From the NCBI RefSeq assembly GCF_001553455.1, contig NZ_BBOX01000009.1:46875-110874 (forward strand): DNA of 64,000 nt. The letters are read 5' to 3'. Shown here one piece after another: positions 62,610 to 64,000 of the stretch (positions are counted from its first letter, which is position 1; each line of letters opens with the position of its first letter). The notes beneath the pieces are model-generated. The model was not told the DNA's origin. It saw only the letters and a program-made list of their open reading frames with translations, and searched no databases. Source of the stretch: Streptomyces hygroscopicus subsp. hygroscopicus. Its GTDB lineage: Bacteria > Actinomycetota > Actinomycetes > Streptomycetales > Streptomycetaceae. The position numbers and the translations under genes were made by a program.

Positions 62610-62816
62610 CGCAGTCGGCAGGTCTTCGGACTCGCGGGCCCACCGCCGGACATCCGGCGGTCACCTACTGGCCGTCGCTTCCCAGCCCCCACCCATGGAT
62701 GAGGCCCAGTGCCGTTGACGGCGGTCGTTCCCACTCACCGCTGCGGGACAGTCCCGGAATCACACCGGGTTCCCTCTTACGACGCGCCCCCGTAACGGCG
62801 GCGCGAACCGACTGCG
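62610..62816 (-). promoter_or_regulatory. Cobalamin riboswitch
   Basis: Read on the minus strand, the conserved blocks occur in order: P1 5' arm CGCAGTCGG (62816-62808), AGAGGGAACCCGGTGTGATT (P3-P4 entry), CCGGGACTGTCCCGCAGCGG, TGGGAAGCGACGGCCAGTAGG (in part) and the B12-box end GAGTCCGAAGACCTGCC, then the P1 3' arm CCGACTGCG (62618-62610). The two P1 arms are perfect 9-bp complements. The end GAAGACCTGCC is identical to that of the E. coli btuB element. It precedes the kinase gene by 140 nt. Such elements repress the downstream genes when adenosylcobalamin is plentiful. Confidence 0.95.
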
Positions 62817-63011
62817 TCCATCAGCGTAGAGCCACCGGCCGCGCCGCGACAGAGGCCGTCGGCCGATCTTCTGTTGCGGCCGGTCGCCCGGACCGGAGCG
62901 CCATGCCGGGAAGACCGGCGGTTCCGGGTGCCAGACCGCGGTGGCCGTCAGCTGGTCGAGGGCACCGGCCTTGGCCTGCTCCACCAGGTCCCGGAACTGC
63001 TCCTCGCTCAC
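62760..63011 (-). CDS. Doubtful small frame between riboswitch and IS remnant
   Basis: A GTG at 63009-63011 opens 83 codons (SEEQFRDLVEQAKAGALDQL...). The first 40 residues look protein-like, and the GTG overlaps a TGA that ends another partial frame (YVEGLRPVVRLARTCAAYGR) as GTGA. The 3' part runs into the riboswitch, so the whole cannot be a normal gene. It may be what is left of a small operon cut by the IS element. Confidence 0.3.
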   Translation of the reverse strand: MSEEQFRDLVEQAKAGALDQLTATAVWHPEPPVFPAWRSGPGDRPQQKIGRRPLSRRGRWLYADGRSRFAPPLRGRVVRGNPV

Positions 63012-63012
63012 C

Positions 63013-63042
63013 CGGCATACGGCCAGTACCGGCCGTATGCCG
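63013..63042. repeat. Perfect 12-bp inverted repeat
   Basis: CGGCATACGGCC-AGTACC-GGCCGTATGCCG: 12-bp arms with a 6-bp centre, about 200 bp upstream of the riboswitch and about 55 bp from the IS remnant's end. It could be an operator or a rho-independent hairpin. Confidence 0.6.
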
Positions 63043-63097
63043 CACAGGTCCGCGCCAAGCGGACGACAGGACGCAGGCCCTCGACGTAGGCCCGGTG

Positions 63098-64000
63098 TAT
63101 TGCCCCGTGAGGTTAGGAACGCGGCTGGCGGGTGGCTGGCCTTTCAGCGCGGTGTGTCCGCGGTGGTGATTGTAGGTGTGCAGCCAGTCGGGGAAGGTGT
63201 CGCGTCGTTCCTGCTCTGATCGGTAGGGGCGGGTGTAGGCCCACTCGTCCAGCAGTGTCCGGTTGAAGCGTTCGACCTTGCCGTTGGTCTGCGGCCGGTA
63301 GGCGCGCGTGCGCTTGTGCGTGATCCCGGCTGCGGCCAGGGCATCGCGCCACACACGGGACTTGTAGCAGGATCCGTTGTCGGTCAGCACGCGCTCGACG
63401 GTGACCCCGCAGGAGGCGAAGAACGCCTGCGCCCGCCCCCAGAAGGCGACGGCGGTCTCCTTCCTCTCATCGGCGAGGATCTCGCTGTAGGCCAGACGGG
63501 AGTGGTCGTCGACGGCGGTGTGGATGTAGCTGTAGCCGGCGCCCGAGCGGGTCTTGCGGCCCGCCTGGCGGCCCAGGACCTTGTGGCCGCCGCCGTCGGG
63601 GATGTTGCCGAGCTTCTTGATGTCCACATGCACCAGCTCGCCGGGCCGGGCGCGTTCGTAGCGGCGTATGACCCGGCCGGTGGCCCGGTCCAGGTGCGTG
63701 AGGCGGGCCAGGCCGTAGCGGGTCAGCACCCGGTGCACAGTGGAGGGCACCAGCCGCAGCAGGCCCGCGATCCGTGCGGGTCCCCAGCGGCGCAGCACGC
63801 GGACCTTGAATCCGCCTCTCGGTACGCGTCGGAGTCCGTCGTGGGCTGGCATGCGGGCGGCTGGAGCGGTCGCCCATGCCCGCCACGCCGTGCTGCCGGT
63901 AGCGGTCGGCCCACCGCTTCGCGGTGCTCACGGAGACCTGGAAGCGTTCCGCGGCGCGCCGCAGGGGCCAGTTGTCCTCGACGACGCAGCGGGCCAGGCG
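63098..64000 (-). mobile_element. IS481-family element, truncated, continues past window end
   Basis: The transposase remnant at this position is of the IS481 type. Sequence similarity to the transposase stops at NLTGQYT near 63098 without the family's stop codon or a terminal inverted repeat, so this end is deleted. The other end lies beyond the window. Confidence 0.8.
63098..64000 (-). pseudogene. IS481-family transposase, frameshifted and 3' truncated
   Basis: The N-terminal helix-turn-helix (AAERFQVSVSTAKRWADRYR, DRSSRPHASPRRTP) and the rest (VRVLRRWGPARIAGLL, VHVDIKKLGNIPDG with first catalytic Asp, YIHTAVDDHSRLAYSEIL, VLTDNGSCYKS with second Asp, RPQTNGKVERFNRTL with Glu) are in two frames that change near 63812. 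The DDE residues are intact, but the frameshift and missing stop make it inactive. Confidence 0.85.

Noticed and set aside
1..64000. CRISPR arrays, tRNA or rRNA genes
   Set aside because: No regularly spaced direct repeats of CRISPR size and no tRNA- or rRNA-like sequence were seen on either strand.

Overview
The window looks like chromosomal DNA of a Streptomyces or a close relative. GC content is very high, coding bias is strong, GTG starts are common, and genes are packed with 4-bp ATGA/GTGA stop-start overlaps. TTA (bldA-type) codons are confined to a putative biosynthetic cluster. It reads like an accessory chromosome region: many transporters and regulators, at least eight broken genes or gene remnants, and a truncated insertion sequence at the right edge.

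Region A (about 1-19.5 kb) is a putative natural-product cluster. On the minus strand it has a condensation-domain-like protein (cut by the window edge), a stand-alone ketosynthase, an ACP, a long acyl-CoA dehydrogenase-like protein, a 67-aa unknown and a WbsX/GH99-like protein. After an unrelated island (decayed alpha/beta-hydrolase, SDR, AraC regulator, secreted TIM-barrel protein; 5.8-9.7 kb) it resumes with an aldehyde dehydrogenase, a glycine/inosamine-type amidinotransferase, an ATP-grasp ligase, an SDR and a phosphosugar-isomerase (SIS) protein. A divergent plus-strand unit carries a PurD (GAR synthetase)-like ATP-grasp enzyme and an MFS exporter. TTA codons in four genes of the second half suggest bldA control. 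I infer a guanidine-bearing amide or amino-sugar product; I cannot name it.

Region B (20.1-26.1 kb) is a sugar-uptake module: HPr and transketolase on one strand, and a GntR regulator plus ascorbate-type PTS EIIA, EIIB and EIIC on the other. Two inverted copies of a 15-bp element in the divergent promoter are the likely GntR operators.

Region C (26-45.5 kb) is mixed accessory DNA: an MFS exporter, an APH-family kinase, a PhyH-type dioxygenase, an Mrr-like nuclease-fold protein, a LysR/alcohol dehydrogenase locus, a frameshifted amine oxidase, a beta-carbonic anhydrase overlapping a TusA-like gene, and an MFS transporter. A sugar-acid-type locus (ACS-family transporter, enolase-superfamily enzyme, IclR) is followed by a TPR protein. 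Remnants of a transposase, a second enolase-superfamily gene, a PatB/MalY aminotransferase and an MFS transporter lie between.

Region D (45.5-64 kb) is the most interesting part. A complete urease operon (urea transporter, ureA, B, C, F, G, D; no ureE) is followed by a nikABC-(DE) importer with a near-consensus Nur (nickel-Fur) box upstream. Immediately upstream on the same strand is a five-gene operon led by a convincing cobalamin riboswitch: PduX-like GHMP kinase, CysK/SbnA-like PLP enzyme, ATP-grasp ligase, MFS exporter, methyltransferase. I propose that it makes and exports a small amino-acid metallophore for cobalt and/or nickel, made when B12 is low and re-imported by the nickel-repressed ABC transporter, parallel to (but enzymatically distinct from) staphylopine/Cnt. 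A truncated IS481-family element sits just upstream of its promoter region.
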